In this document: positions 8,337 to 16,916 of the stretch, in pieces
How positions within the stretch are numbered: position 1 is the stretch's first letter
Layout of the letters: the number at the start of each line of letters is the position of its first letter
Source of the DNA: Neopararhizobium haloflavum
GTDB taxonomy: Bacteria > Pseudomonadota > Alphaproteobacteria > Rhizobiales > Rhizobiaceae
Reading direction: 5' to 3'
Assembly: GCF_002750855.1 (NCBI RefSeq)
Contig: NZ_NWUC01000001.1
Coordinates: 186,001 to 250,000 of the forward strand
DNA length: 64,000 nt
The notes under the pieces: model-generated
What the model saw: the letters and a program-made list of their open reading frames with translations, nothing else
Databases searched by the model: none
What the model was told of the DNA's origin: nothing
Made by a program: the position numbers and the translations under genes

Positions 8337-9191
8337 TCAGGGCAGGCGAAGCAGCGCCGCGGTCAGCGGGTGATCAGGGTTCGCCAGGCCGTCGATGACG
8401 TCGAAGTGGTGCCGCCCTTGTTCTTCCTGGGTGCTGGTCTCAATGTCGAACCCGTCCCACATCAGGCCAATCAGCCTGTTCTGCCGCAGGAATTCCGGCC
8501 GTTCATCGGCGCCGCACCAGGCAACAAGACGCGCGCCAGGTTCCGGACGGAGCAGAGCGGGGCTTTCGCTGCGTGCTTCGGCGTCGTCGATGCGAAGGGT
8601 CTCGTTCATCTGTGTGGCGCACAGCGGCCTCAGATCGTGCAGTCCGGAAATCGAAACGGTGTTGACGATCCGGGCGCGAATGTCCGGCGGTAGCGGCGAA
8701 GGATCGGCGATCATCCGGCTGACGAGGTGACCGCCGGCGGAGTGGCCGGCAAGGCGGATCGGGCCGTCGACCAGATGGGCAACAGCTTCGATGGCGGCGG
8801 CGATTTCTCGCACGATCTCGCCGATCCGGGCCTGCGGGGCCAATGTATAGGACGGCATTGCCACGGCATGCCCCTTGGCGAGCGCGCCGCCAGCCAGATG
8901 TGACCAGGACGATTTGTCGAACGCTTTCCAGTAGCCGCCATGAACGAAGATGACGAGGCCTTTTGGCTCGGCGGCGGGCTGGAAGAGGTCGAAGCGGTTT
9001 CGGTCGCCCTCGCCATAGGCAATGTCGAGGCGGCATCGTCCCGTCGCCGTCTGCGCGCTGCGGAAACGGGCGGCCTCGGTGGCCCAGCGCTCGGGGAAGG
9101 CGTCGCTGCCGGGGATGTGGGCTGCGTTGGCGTAGGCATCGTCCCAATCGACGATCGGATAGGGTTTGGTCATCAGGGTCGTGGCTTCCAT
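8337..9191 (-). CDS. Alpha/beta hydrolase, arylformamidase (KynB)-like esterase
   Basis: A 284-residue hydrolase with the oxyanion motif HGGYW at residues 84-88, nucleophile motif GHSAGG at 149-154 (Ser151), and a C-terminal histidine in GRHHFDV. The HGGYW form is typical of kynurenine formamidase-like esterases, which hydrolyse N-formylkynurenine or related amides. No other kynurenine-pathway gene is nearby, so the substrate is open. The start at 9191 follows the stop of the upstream gene by one base, suggesting coupling; neither it nor the ATG at 9173 has a good ribosome site. It is convergent with the LacI-type gene, seven bases away. Confidence 0.8.
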   Translation of the reverse strand: MEATTLMTKPYPIVDWDDAYANAAHIPGSDAFPERWATEAARFRSAQTATGRCRLDIAYGEGDRNRFDLFQPAAEPKGLVIFVHGGYWKAFDKSSWSHLAGGALAKGHAVAMPSYTLAPQARIGEIVREIAAAIEAVAHLVDGPIRLAGHSAGGHLVSRMIADPSPLPPDIRARIVNTVSISGLHDLRPLCATQMNETLRIDDAEARSESPALLRPEPGARLVAWCGADERPEFLRQNRLIGLMWDGFDIETSTQEEQGRHHFDVIDGLANPDHPLTAALLRLP

Positions 9192-9192
9192 G

Positions 9193-10680
9193 TCAGGCAA
9201 GAATATCGGCAATGACGGTGCGGAGCGCTGCATCGAGGTCTTCGGATATCATGCCGGGGCCGGCTTCGTGCCCCGCCTCGCCGTGCAGCCAGACGGCCGC
9301 AGCCGCAGCCTCGAACGCTGGCATCGACTGGGCAAGGAGGCCCGTCACGATGCCGGCCAGGACGTCGCCTGTGCCGGCGGTGGCAAGCCAGGCGGGCGCG
9401 TTGGCGTGGATGGCGATGCGCCCGTCCGGGGCTGCGATCACGGTGTCCGCTCCCTTGAGCACGATGACCGCCCCGCTGCGCAGGGCCGCGCTTCGCGCGC
9501 GATCGGTTTTTGCCGGAACGTCCTTCAGATCCGCGAACACCCGGGCAAACTCTCCGTCATGCGGCGTCATGACCGTCTTTGCGCTGCGTGCCTTGATCTT
9601 CTCGAACAAGGCCGGTGGGTCTGCGTTAAAGACGGTGAGCGCGTCGGCATCGAGCACGATGCCCGCCTCGCTTTCCAGCGCCACCTCGACCAGTGCGCGC
9701 GTGCGTCCAGCCTGCCGATCGTCGGCGCCAAGGCCGGGTCCGAGCAGCACCGCGTTCAGCCGCCGGTCGGCGAGCAAGCGGGCAAGCTGATCGGCGTCGT
9801 CGCAAGGCTTGATCATGACAGCGGTCAACCGGGCGGCGTTTATCAGCAGAGCGTTGCGGGGCGAGGCAAGGGTCGTCAGGCCAGCGCCGGCGCGTAGCGC
9901 GGCGCGCGCAGCAAGGCGCGCGGCACCCGTTGCGGCGGGGCCACCGGAAAGGACGAGGGCGTGTCCACGGCTGTATTTGTGCCCCTCCGGCTTCGGGCGC
10001 GGATAGGCCGCCCACCAAAGAGGTGGCGCGTTTTCGTGGATCGCCGGCGCGATGCGTTGAAGCGTATCGGGTTCGATGCCGATCTGCGCCAGCGTCAGCC
10101 GGCCGCAATGGGCGCGTCCCGGAAACAAGAGGTGGCCCGGCTTCTTGCGGAAGAACGTCACCGTTTCGTCGGCGGTTATGGCCGTGCCGCGCACCCGCCC
10201 GGTGCGCCCGTCGATGCCGCTTGGCAGATCGACGGCAACAACCGCGCCGGCCCTCTGATTGACCGCTTCAATCGCCTCGGCCATGGCGCCTTCGACGTCG
10301 CGGTCGAGTCCTGCGCCGAGAAGCGCATCGACGGTCAGATCGAACGGAACATCGGGAATGAACGGGACCGTTTCGCCGGTCCATTCCTCAAAGGCCGTCT
10401 TCGCGTCGCCCTTGAGGCGCTCCGGGTCACCGATGAGGGTGAGGCAAACCGACATGCCGCGCCGGCGCAACACTTCCGCCGCAACGAAGCCATCGCCGCC
10501 ATTGTTGCCGATGCCGGCGACGACGAGGACGCTCGCGCTCGCGGAGGGGCCTACGCGCCGTTCGACGGCGTCCGCGACGGCTGTTCCGGCGGCGCGCATC
10601 AGTGCGATGCCCGGCACGCCGCTTTGGATTGTCAGGCGGTCGGCCTTGCCCATCTCTTCCGGCGTCAGAAGTTCATGCAT
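9193..10680 (-). CDS. nnr: Bifunctional NAD(P)H-hydrate epimerase / ADP-dependent NAD(P)H-hydrate dehydratase
   Basis: A 495-residue fusion that repairs hydrated NADH and NADPH. The N-terminal YjeF epimerase domain (about residues 1-215) shows GIGNNGGDGF at 56-65; the C-terminal ribokinase-like dehydratase domain carries GTGDVLAGI near the end. The length matches the usual fused form. GGGAG lies just before the ATG at 10680. It is divergent from the glucosylglycerate genes with only 54 bases between, so the promoters must overlap. This is a housekeeping repair enzyme whose placement beside osmolyte genes is probably incidental. Confidence 0.93.
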   Translation of the reverse strand: MHELLTPEEMGKADRLTIQSGVPGIALMRAAGTAVADAVERRVGPSASASVLVVAGIGNNGGDGFVAAEVLRRRGMSVCLTLIGDPERLKGDAKTAFEEWTGETVPFIPDVPFDLTVDALLGAGLDRDVEGAMAEAIEAVNQRAGAVVAVDLPSGIDGRTGRVRGTAITADETVTFFRKKPGHLLFPGRAHCGRLTLAQIGIEPDTLQRIAPAIHENAPPLWWAAYPRPKPEGHKYSRGHALVLSGGPAATGAARLAARAALRAGAGLTTLASPRNALLINAARLTAVMIKPCDDADQLARLLADRRLNAVLLGPGLGADDRQAGRTRALVEVALESEAGIVLDADALTVFNADPPALFEKIKARSAKTVMTPHDGEFARVFADLKDVPAKTDRARSAALRSGAVIVLKGADTVIAAPDGRIAIHANAPAWLATAGTGDVLAGIVTGLLAQSMPAFEAAAAAVWLHGEAGHEAGPGMISEDLDAALRTVIADILA

Positions 10681-10734
10681 CTCCCTACTTTCCTGCTTGG
10701 TCGCATGGCGATGAATCTGCTAGCCTTTTTGACG

Positions 10735-11517
10735 ATGATCATATTCACCGATCTGGACGGCACTCTTCTCGACCATCAGACCTACTCCTTCGATGCGGCG
10801 CGCGACGCTCTGGCCGCGATCAAGGCCAAAGGTATCGCGCTGATCTTCGCAACCAGCAAGACGGCCGCAGAAGTTCGGCCGCTGCAACGGGCGGTCGGAA
10901 TCGATCTGCCGGCGATCGTCGAGAACGGCGCAGGCATCGCCTGGCCGGCGAGGTCTGATGGCGATGATGATCCCTACCTTTCGATCCGCCGCCATATCGC
11001 CGCGCTTCCGCGCGAGGCCGCCGGCGCGTTTCGCGGCTTCGGCGACATGAGCGCGGACGAAGTCGCCGAGGCCACGGGACTTTCACCGGAGGCCTCTCGC
11101 CTTGCCCGGCAGCGTCGTCATTCCGAACCGGGTCTCTTCACCGGCAGCTTGGAACAAAGGCGGGCTTTCGATGCTTTTCTCGCCGAGGCCGGATTGAAGG
11201 CCGTCCAGGGCGGACGGTTCCTGACGATATCAGCGGGGAGAACCAAGGCGGACTGCATGGACGAGATCATCGAATGGCACGGCAACGGTGAAACGGGGCA
11301 GCGGCCGGTGACGCTGGCGCTCGGCGATGCGCCGAACGACGTGGCGATGCTCGAACACGCCGATTTCGCATTCATCGTGCGCAATGATGCCCATCCCGCG
11401 TTGCCACGGCTCATCGGTGAGGACACCGGCCGCATCCGGCGCACCCGCGAGCCGGGACCCGCCGGATGGAATGAAGCCGTCCTGTCCTTCATCAATCTCC
11501 ATTCAACATCCACATAG
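10735..11517 (+). CDS. Mannosyl/glucosyl-3-phosphoglycerate phosphatase (HAD family)
   Basis: A 260-residue HAD phosphatase with motif I DLDGTLLD at residues 6-13 and the late acidic motif GDAPNDVAML. It matches the MpgP branch that removes phosphate from mannosyl- or glucosyl-3-phosphoglycerate to give the compatible solute. The ATG at 10735 was chosen because homology starts there; in-frame ATGs at 10705 and 10711 would add residues inside the narrow divergent promoter region. The synthase gene follows after ten bases, so the two enzymes form a two-step glucosylglycerate pathway. Confidence 0.88.
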   Translation: MIIFTDLDGTLLDHQTYSFDAARDALAAIKAKGIALIFATSKTAAEVRPLQRAVGIDLPAIVENGAGIAWPARSDGDDDPYLSIRRHIAALPREAAGAFRGFGDMSADEVAEATGLSPEASRLARQRRHSEPGLFTGSLEQRRAFDAFLAEAGLKAVQGGRFLTISAGRTKADCMDEIIEWHGNGETGQRPVTLALGDAPNDVAMLEHADFAFIVRNDAHPALPRLIGEDTGRIRRTREPGPAGWNEAVLSFINLHSTST

Positions 11518-11527
11518 GGTTCCGCTC

Positions 11528-12742
11528 ATGAGCGACTTCCATCAGACCGGCGCCGTCGCCACGCTCCACAATCTTACGCGCCGGCCTACGGAAGAAATCG
11601 AGCGCGAGTTGCTTGCCTTCTCGCAGAACAGGCCGATCTCGCTCATCCTGCCGTCGCTCTACTCCGAACTCGAGGGTGAGGCGCTGCCTGCGATCCTCGA
11701 TCATCTGGAGAAAGTGCCGTATCTCGGCGAGATCATCATCGGTCTCGATCGCGCCAGCGAGGCCGAGTTCGACAAGGCGAAGGCCTTCTTTGCGCGGCTG
11801 CCGCAACATCACCGCATCCTGTGGAACGACGGGCCGCGACTGACGGCACTGCACGAGCAACTCGTTAAGGCCGGTGTGGCTCCGACGGAACTCGGGAAGG
11901 GCCGCAATGTCTGGTATTGCATGGGCTATGCCTTGGCTTCCGGCCGGTCCGATGTGGTGGGGCTGCATGATTGCGACATCGTCACCTACAGCCGGGACAT
12001 GCTGGCACGTCTGCTCTACCCTGTCGCAAATCCGCGCTTTGGATATGCATTTGCGAAGGGCTATTACTCGCGCATCGCCGATGGCAAGCTGAACGGCCGC
12101 GTCTGCCGGCTCCTCGTCGGGCCGCTCCTGGATGCGCTGGAGCGTACGATCGGCAAGCAGCAATATCTCGATTATCTGGCCGCGTTTCGCTATCCGCTGT
12201 CCGGCGAATTCGCACTGCGCATGGCGACGATTCCCGACATTCGCATCCCGACAGACTGGGGGCTGGAGATCGGCGTCCTTTCCGAGATGCGGCGCAATGT
12301 CAGCCAGCGCGCCATCTGCCAGGTCGATATCGCCGACATCTACGACCACAAGCACCAGGACCTGTCTGCTGACGATCCGGAGAAAGGCCTGTCGCGGATG
12401 GCGATCGACATCACCAAGGCTGTTTTCCGGAAGCTTGCGACGGAAGGCGTGACATTCTCCTCCGGCACGTTCCGCTCGCTCAAGGCGACCTACTATCGCG
12501 CCGCGCTCGACATGATCGAGAGCTATCAGGCAGACGCCGTGATGAACGGGCTGGGGCTCGATCGTCACCGCGAGGAACAGGCGGTGGAACTGTTCGCCGC
12601 TAATATCATGAAGGCCGGCGAGATGTTCCTGGAAAACCCGATGGAGACGCCGGTCATTCCCAATTGGCGCCGCGTCAATTCGGCCGTGCCGGGTATTCTG
12701 GAAGATCTCAAGCGGGCGGTCGAGGCCGACAATGCTGCTTGA
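11528..12742 (+). CDS. Glucosyl-3-phosphoglycerate synthase (GT-A glycosyltransferase)
   Basis: A 404-residue glycosyltransferase that, in the GpgS-like family, joins a nucleotide-activated hexose to 3-phosphoglycerate. Visible features are the N-terminal ISLILPSLYSELEGEAL strand-loop, the metal-binding GLHDCDIV motif, and a C-terminal helical region. The length fits the proteobacterial form. It follows the phosphatase gene, and the pair predicts synthesis of glucosylglycerate, an osmolyte also made under nitrogen limitation. Mannosyl transfer is a less likely alternative. It is convergent with a GH13 phosphorylase gene 12 bases away. Confidence 0.85.
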   Translation: MSDFHQTGAVATLHNLTRRPTEEIERELLAFSQNRPISLILPSLYSELEGEALPAILDHLEKVPYLGEIIIGLDRASEAEFDKAKAFFARLPQHHRILWNDGPRLTALHEQLVKAGVAPTELGKGRNVWYCMGYALASGRSDVVGLHDCDIVTYSRDMLARLLYPVANPRFGYAFAKGYYSRIADGKLNGRVCRLLVGPLLDALERTIGKQQYLDYLAAFRYPLSGEFALRMATIPDIRIPTDWGLEIGVLSEMRRNVSQRAICQVDIADIYDHKHQDLSADDPEKGLSRMAIDITKAVFRKLATEGVTFSSGTFRSLKATYYRAALDMIESYQADAVMNGLGLDRHREEQAVELFAANIMKAGEMFLENPMETPVIPNWRRVNSAVPGILEDLKRAVEADNAA

Positions 12743-12754
12743 CGGTGGACGCCG

Positions 12755-14506
12755 TCACGAGGCCCGATTGGTCAGCCAAACGCTCTGATAGGGCGCCAGG
12801 ACCAGCTCGGCGCCGATCTCGGCGTCCACAGTCTCTCCGCTCAAGATATCGGTCCATGTCTCGCCGCGGATCAGGTTGAGGTTGACGAGTGGCACGGCGA
12901 TGGCGCGGTCCGTGAGGTTGTTGATCGCGAAGATGGATTGCTCGCGGTCCATGCTCTGCCGCCACAGGCCGAAAAGCCCGCCACCCAGTTGCAGTGTGAA
13001 CTGGGTCGCATTGGGGTGGAACGCCTTCTGGTCGGTCCGAATGGCGATGCGGCGCTTCAACTCGCCGAGGATGACCGCTTGGTCGCTCAAGGGATCGGCA
13101 AGGCGTGCTTCGAGATCGGGATAGTTCCACTGGTGGCGGTTGAGCGAGCGATTGTGGCCGGTCCGCTCGCGCCTGTCATGATCGTTGGGGGTCGCCAGCA
13201 GGCTATGGATGTAGAAGGCGGGTATGCCTTCCAGCGCCATCATCACCGTCTGCGAACTCAAGAAGCGCTCACGCCGCCATCCGTCGGGCACGCCGTCGAT
13301 CTTGCCCTTAAAGGCGTCGTAGAGCGCAATGTTCATCTCATAGGGACGGAACGTGCCGTCCGGCATGGCGCGCAGGGAGACGGCGCCGCCGAAGGCCTCC
13401 ACCGCAGCGATCATCGACGCAAGTTCCTCCTCGCTCAACAAGCCTTCGGCGGGGCGAAGGCCGATGCCGTCATGCGATGCGACGAAGTTGAAATAGAAGC
13501 AGCCGCGCGGTGCCGGCGGCATCGTCATCTGCCACCGGTTGAGCGCAGTGGCGTCGCCCGTCAGCAATGCGTGGACAATAAGCGGCGGGAAGGAGAAATT
13601 ATAGACCGCATGCGCCTCGTTGCGGTTTCCGAAATAGGAGAGGTTCTCCATGTTCGGCACGTTCGTTTCGGTGATCAGCAGCAGCGGCACTTCGGCATAA
13701 TCGGCAAGAGTGCGCATCAGACGCACGATTTCGTGGGTCTGCGGCAGGTGAATGCAGGACGTGCCGATTTCCTTCCAGACAAAAGCCACCGCATCGAGAC
13801 GGATGGTGCGCACACCGTTTTCGATGTGGAAACGCATGATGCGCAGGAATTCCAGCAACATCTCTGGATTGGCGAAGTTCAGATCGACCTGATCTTCGGA
13901 GAATGTGCACCAGACGTGACGCGCGCCTCCGGCCGTGTCGACCTTTCTCAAGAGCGGATGCGGTCTCGGCCTGACAACTGCGGAAAGATCGGTGGCCGGG
14001 TCGACCTCGATGAAGAAGTCCTTACCGGGAGCCTTGTCCTGCAGGTACTCGGTAAACCATACGGAAGAGGACGAGACGTGATTGAGGACAAGGTCCGCCA
14101 TAAGACGGTAGGCCTTGCCGAGCCGGCGCAGATGATCCCATGAACCGACGTCGGAGTTCACCCGGTAGTAGTCCACGACGGCGAAGCCGTCGTCGGAGGT
14201 GTATGGAAAAAACGGCAGGACGTGCACGCCGTGGATCTGCCGTTCGAGATGATGATCGAGGAAGTGGTGCAGCAGCGTCAGCGGCGGATGATCGCCATCG
14301 ACCAGCGAATTGGCATAGGTGATGAGGATGGTCTCGCGCTCGCTCCATGGCGGCTTGTTGGTCAGCCGTCCGCGGGCGCGTGGCTTCGCCTTGCCCGTCT
14401 CGGGCCAGAAGGCGGCGATGATCGCGTCCACCAGCGCTGCGCGCTCTTCGTCCGGATAGATGACAGCGATATGGCTTTCGAGGCGTGAGCGCAGATAGGA
14501 CGGCAT
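12755..14506 (-). CDS. GH13 sucrose phosphorylase-like enzyme, probable glucosylglycerate phosphorylase
   Basis: A 583-residue GH13 enzyme of the sucrose phosphorylase group. The presumed nucleophile is in RTIRLDAVAFVWKE, the acid/base in LLITETNVPN and the third acid in VASHDGIG. Some relatives act on glucosylglycerate with phosphate, yielding glucose 1-phosphate and glycerate. The adjacent synthase and phosphatase genes favour that role over sucrose phosphorolysis. It has no signal peptide and acts in the cytosol. Its opposite orientation suggests separate control, so the osmolyte can be made under stress and recovered afterwards. Confidence 0.8.
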   Translation of the reverse strand: MPSYLRSRLESHIAVIYPDEERAALVDAIIAAFWPETGKAKPRARGRLTNKPPWSERETILITYANSLVDGDHPPLTLLHHFLDHHLERQIHGVHVLPFFPYTSDDGFAVVDYYRVNSDVGSWDHLRRLGKAYRLMADLVLNHVSSSSVWFTEYLQDKAPGKDFFIEVDPATDLSAVVRPRPHPLLRKVDTAGGARHVWCTFSEDQVDLNFANPEMLLEFLRIMRFHIENGVRTIRLDAVAFVWKEIGTSCIHLPQTHEIVRLMRTLADYAEVPLLLITETNVPNMENLSYFGNRNEAHAVYNFSFPPLIVHALLTGDATALNRWQMTMPPAPRGCFYFNFVASHDGIGLRPAEGLLSEEELASMIAAVEAFGGAVSLRAMPDGTFRPYEMNIALYDAFKGKIDGVPDGWRRERFLSSQTVMMALEGIPAFYIHSLLATPNDHDRRERTGHNRSLNRHQWNYPDLEARLADPLSDQAVILGELKRRIAIRTDQKAFHPNATQFTLQLGGGLFGLWRQSMDREQSIFAINNLTDRAIAVPLVNLNLIRGETWTDILSGETVDAEIGAELVLAPYQSVWLTNRAS

Positions 14507-14551
14507 GGTCGCAGCTTATCGCGCTGCAGCATGAAATCAATTGCACCGCGC

Positions 14552-15721
14552 TCAAACACGCGTCGCCATCCAGCCGAGCACTCCGCCGATGACGGCCGCG
14601 ACGAAGATGACTGCCAGTACCAATCCATAGCCGCCGACCAGCCATACGAGCGAGCCAAGCGTTGGTGCGAGCGCCACGCCGAGCAGATATGGGACGGCCA
14701 TTGCGCCGGAGATCGCGCCGAAATTGACACTGCCGAGAACCTGCCGCGTCATTGCCGGACGCACGATGCTGACGACGCCGTAGCTGGCGCCTTGAAGGAC
14801 GACGAAGCCAACGAGCAGGGCGGGGACCAGGCCGGCGGCCATCAAGAGCAATGTGGCGGCGCAAACGCCGACAAAACATGCCAGCATGATTGCGCGCATC
14901 GATACGTGGCGCTGCGCCAGCATCATGGCGACGCGGCCGGCGACCTGCATCGGTCCGATCATGGCCGCGGCCAGTACGGCGGTGTCTGGCGCGATCCCCC
15001 GCTCGTGCAGGAGGGGAAGCAGATGGTTGAGGATAACGCCGTGGTTCATGACCAATAGCGTGAAACCGATTGCGAGCAACCAGAATGCGGGCCGAGTGAG
15101 CACGCTGGATCGGCCGGAGGGCAGGGATGTGCTCGCTTGTGGTTCGATAACGACGTCGCGTTCGATGCGGCGGGTCGCGAACCACATGAGCGGAACGGCG
15201 ACAAGAAGGATCAGTCCGCCATAGACCAGCGCCGCCATGCGCCAGCCGGACGCTTGCGCGACGACATGGCCGAGCGGGAAGGAAAGCGTCCCGGCAAAGC
15301 CTGCGACCAGGGAGACGAGGGTAATGGCCTGGACGGCGCGTTCTCCCCGTGCGCGGGTGAGAAACGCGAAGCATGGCTCGTACAAACAACAGCCCATCGC
15401 CGCGCCCAGCGCGATCCATGCGAGGTAGAACGTCAGATGCGTATCCACCACGGCAAGGAGCAACATCGTCAGGCCGCCGAAGGCCGCTCCGACCGTGAGG
15501 ACGAGCGGGCCGCGGCCGCGATCGATGAGGCGGCCGGTCAGCGGTGATACGAGCGCCGACGTGACGATCGCAAGGGTGAGCGCGCCGGTCAGTTCCGGCT
15601 TGCTCCAGCCGAAATCGCGCTCCCACCAGACAATGAGGGCCGGAAAGGAATAGAACAGCCCCGACCAGACAAGCGTCTCGGCAATGGCGATCATCCATAT
15701 GACGCGGGTGGGGTTCGGCAT
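14552..15721 (-). CDS. MFS transporter
   Basis: A 389-residue major facilitator with about twelve hydrophobic segments. A GRLIDRGRG loop between spans 2 and 3 corresponds to the family motif A region. The ATG at 15721 is preferred; the frame runs further upstream through non-homologous sequence. It is divergent from an FAH-family enzyme gene, 122 bases away, and may carry its substrate, but the cargo is not predictable. Its stop is 45 bases beyond the phosphorylase start, so the two could be cotranscribed. Confidence 0.85.
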   Translation of the reverse strand: MPNPTRVIWMIAIAETLVWSGLFYSFPALIVWWERDFGWSKPELTGALTLAIVTSALVSPLTGRLIDRGRGPLVLTVGAAFGGLTMLLLAVVDTHLTFYLAWIALGAAMGCCLYEPCFAFLTRARGERAVQAITLVSLVAGFAGTLSFPLGHVVAQASGWRMAALVYGGLILLVAVPLMWFATRRIERDVVIEPQASTSLPSGRSSVLTRPAFWLLAIGFTLLVMNHGVILNHLLPLLHERGIAPDTAVLAAAMIGPMQVAGRVAMMLAQRHVSMRAIMLACFVGVCAATLLLMAAGLVPALLVGFVVLQGASYGVVSIVRPAMTRQVLGSVNFGAISGAMAVPYLLGVALAPTLGSLVWLVGGYGLVLAVIFVAAVIGGVLGWMATRV

Positions 15722-15843
15722 GGTCTCGATCCGGCTTGGCGATCGCGCCGTCGATAGCGGACGCTTGAGCGCAATTGCGGTGACAATCGGCCATCGGTGT
15801 GCGATCAGGCAATAACCCGAATGGAAGAGGCGAGGATATCCCC

Positions 15844-16686
15844 TTGAAACTGCTACGCATCGGCGCGCCTGGCCAGGAGCGGCCGGCACTTCTCGACAGC
15901 AACGGCATCGCGCGCGATCTCCGCGCGCATGTTGGCGACATCGGCGGCGATGCGCTTTTGCCGGACACGTTGGCGCGGATCGCGGCTCTGGATCCTGAAA
16001 GTCTGCCGGCACTGGAGGCGGGCCGCATCGGCCCTTGCGTGGCGGGCGTTGGCAAGTTCATCGGGATCGGGCTGAACTATGCCGACCACGCCGCCGAATC
16101 CGGCATGCCGGTTCCCACGGAACCGATCGTCTTCATGAAGGCGACCAGTTCGATCTGCGGCCCCGATGACGACGTTGTGATTCCGCGCGGTTCGGCGAAG
16201 ACCGACTGGGAAGTGGAGTTGGGTATCGTGATCGGGCAGCCTGCCAAATACGTGTCCGTCGAGGACGCATTGGCGCATGTCGCGGGATATTGCGTGGTCA
16301 ACGACGTCTCCGAGCGCGCCTATCAGACGGAGCGGGGCGGCACCTGGGACAAAGGGAAGGGCTGCGACACCTTCGGACCCATCGGGCCGTGGCTGGTGAC
16401 TGCCGATGACGTCGCCGATCCGCAGTCGCTCGACCTATGGCTGGAGGTCGACGGCGAACGGGTCCAGAACGGAAACACCCGAACCATGATCTTCTCCGTC
16501 GCCGAGATCGTCAGCTATCTGAGCCAGTTCATGAGTCTCAATTCCGGCGATGTCATCGCGACAGGCACGCCGCCTGGCGTCGGCACGGGACACAGGCCGC
16601 CGCGGTATCTCAAGGGCGGCGAAACCATGCGCCTCGGCATTGATGGACTGGGCGCGCAGAACCAGCCGGTCCGCCGCGACGACTGA
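15844..16686 (+). CDS. Fumarylacetoacetate hydrolase-family protein (TTG start)
   Basis: A 280-residue member of the FAH superfamily, which includes acylpyruvases and 2-keto-3-deoxy acid hydrolases or hydratases. Visible motifs are KFIGIGLNYADHAAE, the metal-binding DWEVELGIVIG, and ERGGTWDKGKGCDTFGPIGP. The N-terminus of the family (KLLRIGAPG) begins right after a TTG at 15844, preceded by GAGG eight bases upstream, so TTG is the likely start. It could act on 2,4-diketo-3-deoxy acids of sugar breakdown. It could also serve as the missing fumarylpyruvate hydrolase of the gentisate route, but it is about 30 kb away and this is only a possibility. Confidence 0.85.
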   Translation: MKLLRIGAPGQERPALLDSNGIARDLRAHVGDIGGDALLPDTLARIAALDPESLPALEAGRIGPCVAGVGKFIGIGLNYADHAAESGMPVPTEPIVFMKATSSICGPDDDVVIPRGSAKTDWEVELGIVIGQPAKYVSVEDALAHVAGYCVVNDVSERAYQTERGGTWDKGKGCDTFGPIGPWLVTADDVADPQSLDLWLEVDGERVQNGNTRTMIFSVAEIVSYLSQFMSLNSGDVIATGTPPGVGTGHRPPRYLKGGETMRLGIDGLGAQNQPVRRDD

Positions 16687-16816
16687 GGGTGCGACCAGGG
16701 CTCTGCAAGCCTTGCGGCAGAACGCTTCAGGGAGATCGCGGGCGGCTGCAACGCCATCGGTATCCACCGAAGGCGGTATGCAGCCGGGTCGAGAAGACAG
16801 GACATCGGCGGCTTTT

Positions 16817-16840
16817 TTGATTGATCAATCAATCAATCAA
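16817..16840. promoter_or_regulatory. TTGA/TCAA palindromic operator-like repeat
   Basis: A perfect 16-base palindrome TTGATTGATCAATCAA (16817-16832) is extended by two more ATCA units to 16840. Palindromes of this kind are typical of TetR- or GntR-family operators; choline-pathway BetI sites look similar. It lies about 77 bases before the binding-protein gene of the oligopeptide-type transporter. No such regulator gene is adjacent. Confidence 0.55.
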
Positions 16841-16916
16841 ACGGTTGCGTCATGGTGTCGATCGCACCTATGATATATCCAATCACAAAGGCTAACGAAG
16901 ACAGGGGAATGGGATC

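Noticed and set aside
12755-14506. Simple sucrose phosphorylase assignment
   Set aside because: The catalytic motifs fit, but the adjacent glucosylglycerate synthase and phosphatase favour glucosylglycerate as substrate.
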